64,000 bases of DNA from Capitella teleta. Lineage: Eukaryota; Annelida; Polychaeta; Capitellidae. The notes under the pieces are model-generated. The model was not told where the DNA came from and did not search any database. It saw only the letters and a list, made by a program, of their open reading frames with translations. The DNA lies in contig KB303020.1 in the NCBI GenBank assembly GCA_000328365.1, forward strand, positions 427,506 to 491,505, read 5' to 3'. Below are positions 1 through 11,397 of the stretch, piece after piece. A program made the position numbers and the translations under genes. The stretch's first letter is position 1; each line of letters starts with the position of its first letter.

Positions 1-209
1 CGAGTTGAACGAGGATGGAATAGACCGCAATCTGGCATAGAAGAGTGGCTGAGGTCCTGCCTAGCTGCTGAGCCTGCACCAGGCCTTTGACCTGGTGGAA
101 AACCACGAACGCTATAGAGCTCCCATGAAGACCACATCAGCTCGATTCGAGCCATTTGATTAAAAGAAAAAGAGAGTACATATGAGCCAAAGAACGCACA
201 GTCTCTAAC

Positions 210-312
210 ATAGGTATGGAAATTAGCTTGCATATACACACAGATTCGACATCGCTCGTGGATAGCCGATGTCGAATCTATGAGTATAAACAAGCTAATC
301 TCCACATATATG
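210..312. repeat. Imperfect inverted repeat (stem-loop)
   Basis: The arm at about 210-254 pairs with about 266-312 around an 11-base loop. The inner 13 bases beside the loop (AGATTCGACATCG) are perfect and the outer parts carry a few mismatches. It may be a small MITE; no clear target-site duplication was seen. Confidence 0.6.
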
Positions 313-2022
313 GTCTCTTAAGTTTTTTCATAGACACTGTGATCATAATTTTAATTTATTCACACATGAATAACCGCTAGGCTAGGTAGAAATCAGAAGG
401 CGTTAGTTTGTCAATGTAGGTGTGGCTAAAGTGTTAACCGCCACCGCGACTCACTCACTATACATTGGAGGGTCGGCCCAAACACGCATTGTCAGTATTA
501 TCCATCCCGTTAGATATCATGATCGAAAGGTATGCAAGCCAATCCACCGATATTAACTTCCTTAGATGGCATTCGATGCTGCCCATCGGGTACCCCATTA
601 CTACCTCTTCCCGTAGCGGTTTGTATTCCGTCTTATGTACCGCTCGCTGACACTGTCTCCAATATCTGGTTGTCTGAAAATCTCACAGATCGCATCAAAT
701 GGCAACGGCCCATACAACTCCAATCCTTCGTGCACCTTCTTCGGAGAACAATAACTCCTCAATGATGAGAACCCACATGCATTCCGCGTGCGTAGAAAAC
801 CACATGCCCACTGTTGATCGACCCATTGCACAAAAGACGAAACGTTCGTCTGTCTATCATGTCATATTTACTAATTATTCCATTATCACTAGCTTTGCCC
901 AGTACAATTATTTATGCATGGTATTTACACATACATGCCCAGGATATACGTGCATGTACGCATATCTCTGCTGTTTCTGCTGTCTCTTAAGGTTCCGATA
1001 TGAATACTATACTTAGATGCAAAAAAAAAAAAAACCCAAAAAAAACCCAAAAAAAAACAACACCATTTCAACACAAAGGTGCCATGTTGGGAGGCGGGGG
1101 GCAGTGAAGAGTCGCGAACTACAATATAACCCACAAAATAATGTTTTTTTTTTTTTTATTTGACAATATTTTGGAAAGATCTTATAACGATCTAATTAGT
1201 ATACTAGTGTGTTAAAAGTAAAAGCCGCTATATGCAATATAAATGTCTACCCACACTAGCTGCCTATTGCATGCATCCAAATGCCAACATCTGCCTGTGA
1301 TTGAAACAACCCTTATATTTGTCATCAGCACTGAACAAAAGGCTACAATAATTAGTGTAAACATATAAAGGGTTATCGTTATTCTGTCTGGTGAATTGGG
1401 CACAACCGCATAGCATAAACACCAAAAGTCCCACTGAACTGGTTGAGTTCCACATTAAACCACATACATATCTGTCATTATTGTTATTGTGCCCTACTTT
1501 TGTTCTGGACAAATTGTAGTTTTACAGAACCGCCAGCACACAGACTTACGTGTGGCACATCTGTTTTATGCTTTTAATCTTCTACGTGGGATAGTGTCAA
1601 TAATAAAATGACAATAGAAATTCCATATATATATATAATGTGCATGCATGACTCTGTGATGCAAAACACATTGTCTCGCACTGTATTCCAAATAACCCGG
1701 AAAACGAAATCTATTAGTCCAATGTGCCATCGACAAAAGAGATCGTTCAGCAACCCCTACAATTATAAGTGGACAATCTGGTCATGGTTCATGTCGACCC
1801 GATGTTTAACGATGAGGACAGCCAATTGCGGGAATTTCAATAAAGTAGCATCTATCATCGTGCCTGGCAGAGGGAACACCAATATTTGTAACTCTATTAT
1901 TGCTGACTCGTTTATCTTAGGTTTGTGTTTACTCATGCTTTATCAAGTGCATGTACGAACTGCGTTGTGGACCTCTTGTCATAGTTACATGTGTCTGTGA
2001 ATTTACGACCGCCAGTGCGAGA

Positions 2023-2034
2023 TGCGCATGCGCA
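2023..2034. promoter_or_regulatory. NRF1-type palindrome TGCGCATGCGCA
   Basis: An exact match to the NRF1 consensus YGCGCAYGCGCR, about 0.8 kb upstream of the Frizzled-4 start. Such sites are typical of CpG promoters. Whether it lies in the Frizzled-4 promoter is inference; no TSS can be seen. Confidence 0.35.
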
Positions 2035-2456
2035 GTCAAACATGTGTTTGCATCTCCTGTTTAATTACTGATAACATAATTAAGGTCAAGATCGCTGAAC
2101 AATTGATCAGGTGTTCGTTTGATAAAATCGATACTTTGAGTGTTGTGTATTTGGCCAACAGTTTCACTGAGACTCTAGGATATGATGCATTTAGTATATT
2201 TGAGATGTTGAACGTTAGAAATAAGGATTACGCAACCAATGTGGTCATAACCGTAAGAGTGTTTACATTTCGAACTAATGAATCACGCTAAGTAAGTGAC
2301 AAGGACATGAGCGATGACATACAAGTTTGTACAACTTTTCTATTTCTTTGCCTTACAGCTGTTCCTTCTTCAGCAGCCGCCGCCGCAACCGTGGTTACAT
2401 AATGCGCAGCTATGGCAATGTCCGACTGACAAGCATCGATCAGGTGTTAACAGCCG

Positions 2457-2648
2457 TCAGAGCATAAGATGATTACGAACTCCATAAGCTGCGTACACCA
2501 CGGCAGCAGCTCCAATCAGTACGGATAGCCACACACTGGGTGTATCGCCCACGTTTTCCCTGCTAAAGTGCCGCGCCTGCGCATTGTCATTCGAGTTTCT
2601 GTCGCTAGAGCAGAACTCCGATTCGAGTGGCGATGAAAACCGAGGCAT
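2457..2648 (-). CDS. Hypothetical 63-residue single-pass membrane protein, divergent to Frizzled-4
   Basis: An ATG at 2648 with A at -3 opens a 63-codon frame ending at 2457. The N-terminal two thirds are Ser/Asn/Arg-rich and polar; the C-terminal third has one hydrophobic segment (VWLSVLIGAAAVVYAAYGV). It starts about 190 bases from Frizzled-4 on the opposite strand, so a shared promoter is possible. No AATAAA follows on this strand, and the frame could instead be the first exon of a longer spliced gene. I do not recognise the family and cannot exclude chance. Confidence 0.25.
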   Translation of the reverse strand: MPRFSSPLESEFCSSDRNSNDNAQARHFSRENVGDTPSVWLSVLIGAAAVVYAAYGVRNHLML

Positions 2649-2833
2649 TGTTACGAGCCGAGCGCACAAGGGGCTTCTTATCGCTGATTGACAGCTAGGG
2701 CTCCGAGGAGGTGGGGCCAGCGAGCGGCCTCAAAATGGTCCTTTCGCAGAGCGCTAGCAGCATTCGCCGCAAACGCTTCGCCGCTACGGGTTCTTCGTGA
2801 GTGAGTAGTTTTGTGATGAGCCTCTTCCTGCAT

Positions 2834-2839
2834 ATGTGA
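2834..2839 (+). promoter_or_regulatory. Start-stop uORF (ATGTGA) two bases before the Frizzled-4 ATG
   Basis: An ATG at 2834 is followed at once by TGA at 2837; then CC and the main ATG at 2842. If the mRNA includes this segment, it is a minimal AUG-stop uORF almost touching the main start. Minimal uORFs are known to stall initiating or terminating ribosomes. The main start has the better context (ACCATGG). Confidence 0.5.
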
Positions 2840-2841
2840 CC

Positions 2842-4614
2842 ATGGTCATTCGACTGCTGCTGCTCCTGCTCGGGGTGGTCAGCTGCAATGGACAGCGCAG
2901 CCACGTGAAGGTGAGGGATTGTGAGCCCATCACAGTGGACAAGTGTCATAACTTGCCATACAATGTCACCGGGATGCCCAACCTGGTTGGACACGCCAAC
3001 CAAGCGGACGCTGAGCTGCAGTTCAACACCTTCACCCCGCTCATTCAGTACGAGTGTTCGAAGGCACTGCGCTTCTTCCTCTGCTCCGTCTACTTCCCCA
3101 TGTGTACCGAGAAGGTCTCCAAACCCATCGGGCCATGCCGCCCCCTCTGCGAGCATGTGCAGCTGAAGTGTCGCCCCGTCCTGCGCCAGTTCGGATTCCC
3201 CTGGCCAAACGCCCTCAACTGCTCCAAGTTCCCCATACGCAATGACGAAACCCACATGTGCATGGTTGGGCCTGAAATCTCGGGCGACGGGGATGGCACT
3301 GAGAGTAGTTATGGGGCGTCTTCCAGAATCGCCCAACTATCGCCTCGTCTAGAGGCAAGCACTGTCGTCTCCAGTGTATGTCAGCATCTGAACAATGCCG
3401 ATCTCTACATCTATATAAATCGGACTGAATCATGCGCCCTTAGTTGTTCATCTCACGATTTGTTCACGGAGTCCGACAAGGAGTTCGCCGACATTTGGAT
3501 GTTCATCTGGGCTCTGCTCTGCTTCGTCAGCACTCTCTTCACTGCACTGACCTTTGCCATCGACGCCGGTCGATTTCGTTACCCTGAACGCTGCATTGTG
3601 TTCCTGTCGTTGTGTTACAACATGTGCAGCATTGCTTATATCGTGCGGCTAGCGGTCGGTCGCTATGCCATCTCATGCGGACTCGATGCAGCGACGCAGA
3701 AACCGATCCTGATCCAAGAAGGCCTCGACAATTCTGACTGCTCAATCGTTTTCTTGCTCCAGTATTATTTCGGCACAGCCAGTTGTACGTGGTGGGTGTT
3801 GCTGACGGTGACTTGGTTCTTGGCTGCCGGTCTGAAGTGGAGCTCCGAAGCGATCCAGCGTCATGCCACAACCTTCCATGTCATCGCATGGGCACTTCCT
3901 GCCGTCAAAACCATCGTCATCCTCGTCATTCGTAACATAGACGCCGATGAATTGACTGGCATGTGCTACGTGGGAAACCAGCGCTTAGACACCCTGTTAG
4001 GGTTCGTCATTGTGCCCCTCAGTGTATACTTATTCATCGGGGTAATTTTCATCATTCTCGGTTTCATCGCCATGTTCCGCGTTCGACGTCAGGTACGTCG
4101 CGAAGGCCACAAGACGGAGAAGTTAGAGGTACTCATGGTTCGTATTGGGGTATTTTCTGTATTGTACACTGTGCCTGCTATGTGCGTCATTGGCTGCTAC
4201 CTCTATGAATACCTCAATCGTTCTCTCTGGCACTCAGTAGCTGTTGCGGGGCAACACAGGCCGAATATGGAAGTCTTCATGCTTCGAATTTTCATGGCAC
4301 TGGCGGTCGGAATGACGAGCGGTATGTGGGTGTGGAGTGCCAAGACTCTCAGCTCATGGCGAAATCTTTTCGCCCGTATGTGCGGCTGCTACCCACCGAA
4401 TAAAGACCGCGCCTTCCCGCAATACCACTACCACCCTTCAAAACTGCCCAGCTCGATCATTGGCCCTTCGACTCCGGCCCCGACCCCTCTGGGATCAGAA
4501 CTGCCATGCAGCGTCCATGCCCCTTGCCGGCACGCCTCACACCTTGAACAGTGTAACGCCCGATTCAGCAACCACAAAAATAGCAAGCGTTTGAAGAAAG
4601 GTCTGGTCGTGTAA
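2842..4614 (+). CDS. fzd4: Frizzled-4-type Wnt receptor, single exon, 590 aa
   Basis: Seven-pass plasma-membrane receptor that binds Wnt through its extracellular cysteine-rich domain and signals through Dishevelled. A signal peptide (about 1-18) precedes a CRD with all ten cysteines (about 27-140). Its stretch YNVTGMPNLVGH, and the run from FTPLIQYECS through LCSVYFPMCTEKV to GFPWPNALNCSKFP, match vertebrate FZD4 better than other Frizzled classes as I recall them. Seven membrane segments follow (TM1 about 217-241) and the Dishevelled-binding KTxxxW motif is KTLSSW at 501-506. The tail ends GLVV, a possible PDZ ligand (human FZD4 ends ETVV). The start is the ACCATGG ATG at 2842; an upstream GTG in the same frame is not a eukaryotic start. 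The coding region has no intron, whereas human FZD4 has one. An AATAAA lies at 4894. Confidence 0.95.
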   Translation: MVIRLLLLLLGVVSCNGQRSHVKVRDCEPITVDKCHNLPYNVTGMPNLVGHANQADAELQFNTFTPLIQYECSKALRFFLCSVYFPMCTEKVSKPIGPCRPLCEHVQLKCRPVLRQFGFPWPNALNCSKFPIRNDETHMCMVGPEISGDGDGTESSYGASSRIAQLSPRLEASTVVSSVCQHLNNADLYIYINRTESCALSCSSHDLFTESDKEFADIWMFIWALLCFVSTLFTALTFAIDAGRFRYPERCIVFLSLCYNMCSIAYIVRLAVGRYAISCGLDAATQKPILIQEGLDNSDCSIVFLLQYYFGTASCTWWVLLTVTWFLAAGLKWSSEAIQRHATTFHVIAWALPAVKTIVILVIRNIDADELTGMCYVGNQRLDTLLGFVIVPLSVYLFIGVIFIILGFIAMFRVRRQVRREGHKTEKLEVLMVRIGVFSVLYTVPAMCVIGCYLYEYLNRSLWHSVAVAGQHRPNMEVFMLRIFMALAVGMTSGMWVWSAKTLSSWRNLFARMCGCYPPNKDRAFPQYHYHPSKLPSSIIGPSTPAPTPLGSELPCSVHAPCRHASHLEQCNARFSNHKNSKRLKKGLVV

Positions 4615-4893
4615 CGCCGTATAACAGTCAAAGACACTTGATTTACAACTCACAAAGTCCTCATAGCCCTCAGGAGGAGAAGGTCGTCGTGATTATAAGT
4701 AAACATGCCATGACTGTAACCACCTCGTAGGGTCATCAGGGTCAAAGGTTAGGCGTTTGACCAGAGAACAATTGCAGAGCTTCGAGAATGACTAACAACT
4801 GACCTCAGCACTAAACGACGCCATTGCAGGACGTATGTTATAACCTGACAGTGCACGTGCATGTTGCTGTGATGTTTATGTTTATTTATTAAC

Positions 4894-4899
4894 AATAAA
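4894..4899 (+). terminator. Polyadenylation signal of Frizzled-4
   Basis: AATAAA 280 bases after the stop, followed by T-rich sequence; it implies a 3' UTR of about 0.3 kb. Confidence 0.7.
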
Positions 4900-4919
4900 T
4901 TTGAGTTTTAACATTTGAT

Positions 4920-7900
4920 TCACATGCGTGGTATATGTACAGGGAGATGCGATTAACGTTAATCTTAGAACGGCGGTAATCTCCGTCAATATTTAGTTTG
5001 CGTTCGACTTTTATCACGCGTTTTATCTGGAGTTTATCTTGGGAGCGACACCGCTAAGTACATTTAAAGTGCGTGTACAGAAGAGCGAAATTCACCTGTG
5101 TATTATTTTATCAACGCTAATCACCTAGATTTGTTCTTTTTGTACACTCTCTATACCTGGCATTTGTTGACCTTTCGATTATGTAGTTGATAAAAATTCC
5201 ATTTGCACTGATTAGTACGTCTACGCTTATCACATGATATCAGCAGCACCTTTTAATACGCATAATATCGAAATAGGCTTGATAAACATAATATATTCAA
5301 CAACCACAGGTGCCTAACGCTTGATGAGGAAGAAATTTCAACACCCTTTTGATCCGAAGCGTTTTTTAAGTTCAGTCTTTTCCAGTTTGAAAACCAAGCA
5401 CAGCATGCTTTCGTTCGTTTTACCCGTTTTTCTTTCATAATCAGCATCATTGAAAAGATTTTCGGATTGAAATAACTTGCTTCGTGTGGTCTTTATTGAC
5501 ATCCGATGATGAGTAAGGGGAAAAATATAGGTCCCAGCTGCGAAAAGAAACTGATTTAAAGATTGAAATGAACAAAAATAAGAGTAAAAATAAAAAGAGC
5601 TCTTAATCTGACAGAGGTAAAAAAAGGTTAACATAACACAAGTCTTAAGGTATGTTGATTCAGTGTCCGTTCAATGTTTGCCTTTACATTTTGAGAAGTT
5701 GACTCAATTTGATGAAATTTCATTCACGAGGGGTTTCATGCCACGCATAACAAATGCACCAGATTGAAGAAGAAAAAAAGCGCCAACAAAACCAAAGAAA
5801 AAGAGGTTTCAAAGTTTCTTCTTACTAGCACTAGTATTGTAAACACTGTTGTGTGAAATTATTTACATTGAGCGTCCTTCGATCAAGATTTTGATATTCG
5901 TGAGACCAAAATATGATAGAAAAAAACTTCTTTCTACAATTTGAAATCGAAACCTGCGAATATCCTCAATTAGGCGAGCTTTACTTGGCAAGTCTTGGCC
6001 GACTGTATCGCGATAGTCACTGTGTAAACAAACAACAGGTGTGAAAGGAGCTCCCAACCAATGATCAAGGAAAACTCTCAGCGAATCTTTAAATTTTTCT
6101 CTCCAGAAGTCGGTCATCTGGAATGAGTTGCACAATAAGCGTATGATTCAATTGGAAGTTGACCGCATCCGACCTTCCTCGAGTCTCGCATACTTGTTTA
6201 GATTCTCAATAGCACACGGCTCGATCCACCCCTGATGCTATCCACGCGTAAATTTGAGCCTACTCAGTTATCAACCATCGAATTGGCCTGAGGCGAAAGC
6301 AACAACGTAGCCCCAGATTAAGATTCGTATGCAGCTGTGTGAGGGCCGGACCAAGTTGCCAAGAAATACGATGCCATCAGATTCTTCGAGACGATTTTTT
6401 TTCTCGAGGCCCCAAGCATCTTGAACTGCCTGGTTCTAACTTTGCTCTTTCTTGCAAATGGAGAACGTCAGCACATGCTTCTGGGGCCTCTGCTGTTTAT
6501 ATTCGGAGTTCCATGTTTACGTAGATGAGATCCAACGAAAAGAAGATGCTCGACCGGAGCTTAGAGAGCGGAGAAGGCACGCGTCGTGTAAAGTGAGAAG
6601 GGGCCAATCTGAAGCCAATTTCGGATCGGATTATCGCTCGAAAGCTTATTATTGCTCCATGCTTTCAATCTGCTCGCCATAAGGCATCGAACAGCTCAAC
6701 ACCCAAACATATTCTTTTCGGCATAACGAGCATTCGATACTGGCAGCCTTTCGCTTCCAAAGGTCCTTCCCGACTTTCCGCCTCCAAGAGCCACTTCAAA
6801 CGAGGTTCCAGGGAGCTTTCTTTCCTCAACTCGGTTTGATTGAATGTTTTCTTTGCGAATCTTCTTGCCATCAACGTGAACCGTTGAACACTGAAATATT
6901 TTGTTTTGCATAAACCAAAGAAGCTCTTTCAGTTGTGTTATTGAGAAATGTTCTGGATTTTTTTCTTGGTGAGCAGCTTAAACTTTGTCAATGAAGACAG
7001 GTATGGCGCTTACAGGGAAATCAACCACTATGACAAATCTCTATTTTCCATTTGGGTTGGGCACCCTTTCGCCATCTTCAGACGAAGAAAAAACATGGTG
7101 TTTCTCTTCTCTTGAATTGCACGCATCGACAGCACCTCACTGACAATTCAAGTCGATTGCTCACTCAGGTTTGTTTATATTTCACCATAAAACGGAAGTG
7201 GCCTCAATCTGGATGCCACTTCCGGTGCCTGGAGACCATCTTGGAAATAAGCAAAGTGATCGTTTCCGGGAATCCCCGTGGCATGCTATTATACGGATCA
7301 ACCACTATTAATCTGTATTCTCAAATTATACACACACAAATCACGATATTGGGTGAAGAGATCGTTTGGTGTTCAATGGAATGCTCACTTGGTGTAGCAA
7401 TAGAATACTTAGTACTCAAGTTCATAGCCGCCAAGACACCTCGATACATGTGTGGCGTCTTTTCGTAGCTGCTTCAAGAGTCGCAAAGGTCGACAACAGA
7501 GAGATACAAATGAGCGCTGCGGCAATAATTCACACTCGAACATTGATGTGAAGTGCTTCTCGTTTTGTCCATTTGCGACAGATATTAAATAGCCGTAGGA
7601 TTTATGGCCGTTCGCCTTGGCAGGTCTCCTTGTGTTCCGAGCAGGTCACCGAAAGCTGTAATCAGTGTTATCCGCGGGGTGACATGATTCATGGCACTTG
7701 ACGATCATCGAAAGGAGGGCTACCTGCTAAAGGGTTGCACGTCCATTATAAAAACTCACCTGCACAACAAACCATCCTGCATTGCGGGGTGTAGCCTGGT
7801 TATCAATTATAACACTATAAGGGCTTAATGTTCGAGTGATCATTGAAAATTCTGCTTACTCGACGGGGTTGGTATCGGACATTGTATCACTGGGTGGTGT

Positions 7901-9153
7901 TGTATATTTCTGACGTTTTTATATAAGATTCAAGTACGGTGGCGTAGTCGAGTTTCTTTGCGCAGGTTGAAAGTCTGACCAAGTTTTAGCAGTGTAACCA
8001 AATTTGTCTACGAAAAGACATATTTTATGGTCATATATATAATTTCTGCCACCATTCATTCCACCGTGACAGATGTTTGTGGTATGTCAGGGGTTTATAT
8101 GTATATATTCTGGATAATACTTTAAAAGGAGCAAAATTGAGTCTATTGATGGCGCTAATAAGTCCTTAGCAAATCTCACTGCAAGAATTTTGATTGAAAG
8201 TGAAAGGGCGTGCTGTTGGCGCATAAGAGTTTTAGAACTTAGTCTCCGAGGGGCATCAGAGCGTGAACGATCTGGTCATTTTGCGGCGTCCTTGATGTGC
8301 TACGTAACCCATCTCAGGTTGAATGACCACTATCTTTACGTTGAATGACCACTATCATTACATATCATCTGTTCATTCTTCTCTCGGCCTTGCTCAGCCA
8401 TATATAGCCTAGAAATGTCTGTGGCGTGTAAAGTCTCTCTGTCAATTGGCCATTTACCTGACTGAGGCCTCTTCAGACAGGCGGGAGAAGTCTCTCATTA
8501 TCACTCTTATGCACACATAGACAGACAACTGCAATTCTCATTTCTAAAGTTTATACAAGCCTTTTTAATGCACGTAGAATTAAATTGAATACACCTGCAT
8601 GAGACACATTTTTTTATGTATTACCTTTAAATTTTCCATGGATATTAACATAATTAATGAATCTTGTAAACTTCAGAATCAGATGTAAACCTGGCTTGTA
8701 AACTCGGAAATATTTTGTTACGCTTAATATTATAACCTCAAGCATCAGAAGTTCACCAGTGGAATTTTGTGCTTCGAAGGTTCCAGAAATGGCGCTGCGC
8801 ACTGGAATACGATAGTTTTAGTGCGAGTTACGTCATCACACACCTTAAAGAGATCTATTATAAAAATAACCGAATGTTGACAAGCGCATTTGCCAATGCC
8901 TAATCATAATAAACCTCTGGAGAGAATTCGAACGAAAATAGAAAATGTTACACTCAAGTGAGGTTTTGTTGACAGCTATGGCCAATTTTTTAGACAGTAC
9001 TAGTATTCAGCAATAATTATTTGTCAATACTCGGTTGACTTTTTCTTGTCACACTCAATAATCTCTGTATGCAAAAGATACAACACAGGAGACTGCTTCG
9101 GGAGGGCCACACCATTAACCAAATTGCCGTATAATATAATATTTCTCTCTCAG
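4920..9153. other. Intergenic 4.2 kb, nothing firmly recognised
   Basis: AT-rich sequence. Two minus-strand stretches (about 5863-6135 and 6665-6871) read like protein but match no family I know, lack good starts and have no adjacent frame; they could be remains of a mobile element. The upstream exon or exons of the gene ending at 9415 should lie here or be very short, but I could not find them. Confidence 0.5.
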
Positions 9154-9415
9154 GACGCCTAAAGTCAATGGAAGGTACGTGCGTGACAACTATTATACTA
9201 TACCCGTTTCACATTGTACTGTTATTCAGCGTTATGATCTACGACAAACAGATTTAAGCGAATATCGAGTTATTATCAACCCTCGCCCGAGGCAGACTAC
9301 AAGAAGGAATATTGCATTCCGTTCCTGGGTATACTATCCGGAAGGAAGTCGTTTTGAATACGCAGGTGAATTTCTTGAGGTCGAACCACCGGTGGACTCT
9401 GTATTGGTCAGCTGA
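9154..9415 (+). CDS. Orphan terminal exon of an unrecognised gene
   Basis: A strong 3' splice site (pyrimidine run ending CTCTCTCAG at 9153) opens 86 codons that end in TGA at 9413-9415. The frame starts in phase 1 (one base completes a codon), so at least one upstream exon is required. The peptide is Tyr/Arg-rich with an acidic end (EFLEVEPPVDSVLVS) and looks like ordinary folded protein. An ATTAAA variant signal sits at about 9539. I do not recognise the family. Support is the acceptor plus composition only. Confidence 0.4.
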
Positions 9416-10125
9416 TCACAGCGCTAATTCTCTGATGGGATAAACTGTTAAGCAGTGCGTGGATCACCAAACTCCCAAGAAACACAGATGCAAGCATTGC
9501 CCTCAATTCCATATGTCACAGGTTGTTACGCTGCATAATTAAATATGTGGAAACTAAACGTAAAGACATTTCTTAGGCTATAATATTCTTCAAATACGAT
9601 TTCTGATCTGCTTAATTACCCATCATCCAGCCATGTTTTGCTTATCAACATTGTCGTGCCTACCGGAAATGGTCAAACATTACCCACGCACGGCACCGGA
9701 AGGGCAGCGAACCGAGCACGTGACGTGAAATCCGTAGACAGCTCTTTGTTCTTGCTTCTGTGGACAAAGAGACGATTTGAGAAATCGTGAGCGGAATCAC
9801 GACACTGATGACATGGAATGACGACGTCAGATCTGTCAGCCCAGAGGTCTCATTGGCTGACTCATCCCTTCCTTTGACCAGCTGACCGTTAAGTGGACAG
9901 TCTGTGGACGATTATCGGCATATATATCTCGTCTGTCAGGTCGGGATGCTTGACAATTACAAGGATTACATGCAATTCATATGAATTTAGTTCCTTATAC
10001 CATTATCACTACCATATTTGTATAAGAGTATCACATCTGAGAGATAAATAAACATTATAAAGAGAACACATTATTGCATAAATGTATATTAATTACGCCA
10101 ATACTCAACGGTGCAAACGTAGCTT
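9416..10125. other. Intergenic, nothing recognised
   Basis: AT-rich sequence between the orphan exon and the minus-strand ORF at 10126. No repeat or motif worth naming was seen apart from the ATTAAA near 9539. Confidence 0.5.
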
Positions 10126-10347
10126 TTATTGCTGAGTCTGAAAATCGGAACAACTGACTTCTCTGCTGGCTGGGAGGTTTAAAAGTATCATGTTATGTTT
10201 AGATTCTAATATCACGTTTATATTTTCCGGTTCGGTTAGGACATCCACCTCCAGCTCGCTCTGAAGTTCACTCACGATCGAAGCAAATATGTGCGCTCCA
10301 TCAACGGCGCAACGAGTAACCTTACAAAAACTTTTAATCCCTGCCAT
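10126..10347 (-). CDS. Hypothetical 73-residue protein with stop codon overlapping AATAAA
   Basis: An ATG at 10347 (A at -3, G at +4) opens 73 codons ending CAA TAA AAG, so the poly(A) signal AATAAA overlaps the stop. The peptide mixes hydrophobic and acidic residues (for example VSELQSELEVDVLTEPENINVILE) and could form a small alpha/beta domain. I do not recognise it. It could be a one-exon gene or the last exon of a longer one. The combination of good start context, continuous frame and poly(A) signal raises it above chance, but no homology supports it. Confidence 0.35.
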   Translation of the reverse strand: MAGIKSFCKVTRCAVDGAHIFASIVSELQSELEVDVLTEPENINVILESKHNMILLNLPASREVSCSDFQTQQ

Positions 10348-10751
10348 GCTTTACACGATGGGTTTCAGCGCTGAGAAGATGTTAATATTGGCAGAGTCTC
10401 CATAATGTCTGAATAAATATTGGTTAGATTCACAGAGAGGAGAGGTTTGTCAACGAGTGTCAAACACTAGAATACGAGCATGCGTATATACTTATTATAC
10501 TATTATTTTCGAGGATATTAGAATAATGCACTTCGGATTTAAGCACCTTGCAAAAATTTACTTTTAATGTTATTGTATTCATTGGTCGCAAATTGTGCTG
10601 TTAGTTCAAGAGTTCATTGTTGATTGTCACGGTTGAGATGAACATGTGCTATGGAGAAGAGCGCAATTATTGCAAATGAACAAAAAGTTGTTCTCCGATT
10701 TTTTTTTATTATTTATCTTCTTATTATTAGTTGTTGTTGTTGTTTTTTTTT

Positions 10752-11176
10752 TTCATCTTCCATTGAAATTTTGAGGTCAAAGGTCAAAAGGTCACAGTGA
10801 ATTTCTAAAGTTTCAATGGAGTCGGCACTAGCTCATTCATTATTCGAACTACGGCCTTGTGATTTACACCAAACAATTCAGTAATACGAGATGTACAACA
10901 AAGCATATCACTATAACGGCGCTATAGGTTGCAATGCTCTTGCGTAATCATGTATAATAGTAATTACGATATATTCAAAGCCGATAACTCAGTTGCCATG
11001 CAAACTCTGGCATTGAAATTAATACAGTACACGGTATATTCTTCTATCTAAATTCGGAGTTTTAATTAATTACATTGAAGTTCAAGGTCATGGTGGTAAT
11101 TAACATAATGAATTGCATGAATTAATGATTATTTCGAATTTTGTGAACTTCACCATTCTTCTCAGTAGAGTTAAGC
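10752..11176. repeat. Diverged direct repeat, copy 1
   Basis: About 0.42 kb that recurs at 11398-11812 in the same orientation, with a 220-base unrelated spacer. Shared landmarks in order: an AGGTCA cluster, ATGTACAACAAAGCA, AACGGCGCTA, TTGCGTAATC, AATAGTAATTAC, TTTTAATTAATTA and AATTTTGTGAA. The divergence is roughly a quarter of positions by eye, so it is old. Confidence 0.75.
10774..10794 (+). promoter_or_regulatory. Triple AGGTCA nuclear-receptor half-site (DR1 plus DR2 spacing)
   Basis: Three perfect AGGTCA half-sites in tandem with spacers of 1 and 2 bases. Copy 2 of the repeat (11419-11444) keeps AGGTCA units with DR0 spacing. DR1 sites are bound by RXR/HNF4-type receptors. Function is inference. 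Confidence 0.35.
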
Positions 11177-11397
11177 GTGCACTGTCTATTGTCTAGTGCT
11201 GGAAGGAAACGCCATATTTCATTATATTTGTCAGTGTTCAGGCGAAAACCATTTAAGGCGACACTTGACGTACCATTTCTGCGCGATTTCTCGAATTTTC
11301 TTATCGTTTCTCCTTGGATTCCTCCCATTTTTTCTCGTTATCGACTCGGGCGAATGACACCAAATTACACGTTCAGGGTCATGGACAATCAGGATTT

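Larger units (their letters stand above)
1..2340. other. Intergenic, no gene recognised
   Basis: No open frame here reads like a known protein and none is supported by a splice site and a Kozak start together. It holds an imperfect inverted repeat (210-312), short A/T runs near 1020-1155 and an NRF1-like palindrome at 2023. The longest frames (1608-2000 and 2022-2291, +) are low-complexity in feel and are not called. Confidence 0.6.

Noticed and set aside
1608-2291. Two plus-strand frames of 130 and 89 codons
   Set aside because: No family resemblance, poor start context, composition typical of AT-rich noncoding DNA.
2695-3336. 213-codon minus-strand frame
   Set aside because: It lies antisense within the Frizzled-4 cysteine-rich domain and reflects the codon bias of that exon; the peptide resembles no family and only its 3' end extends outside.
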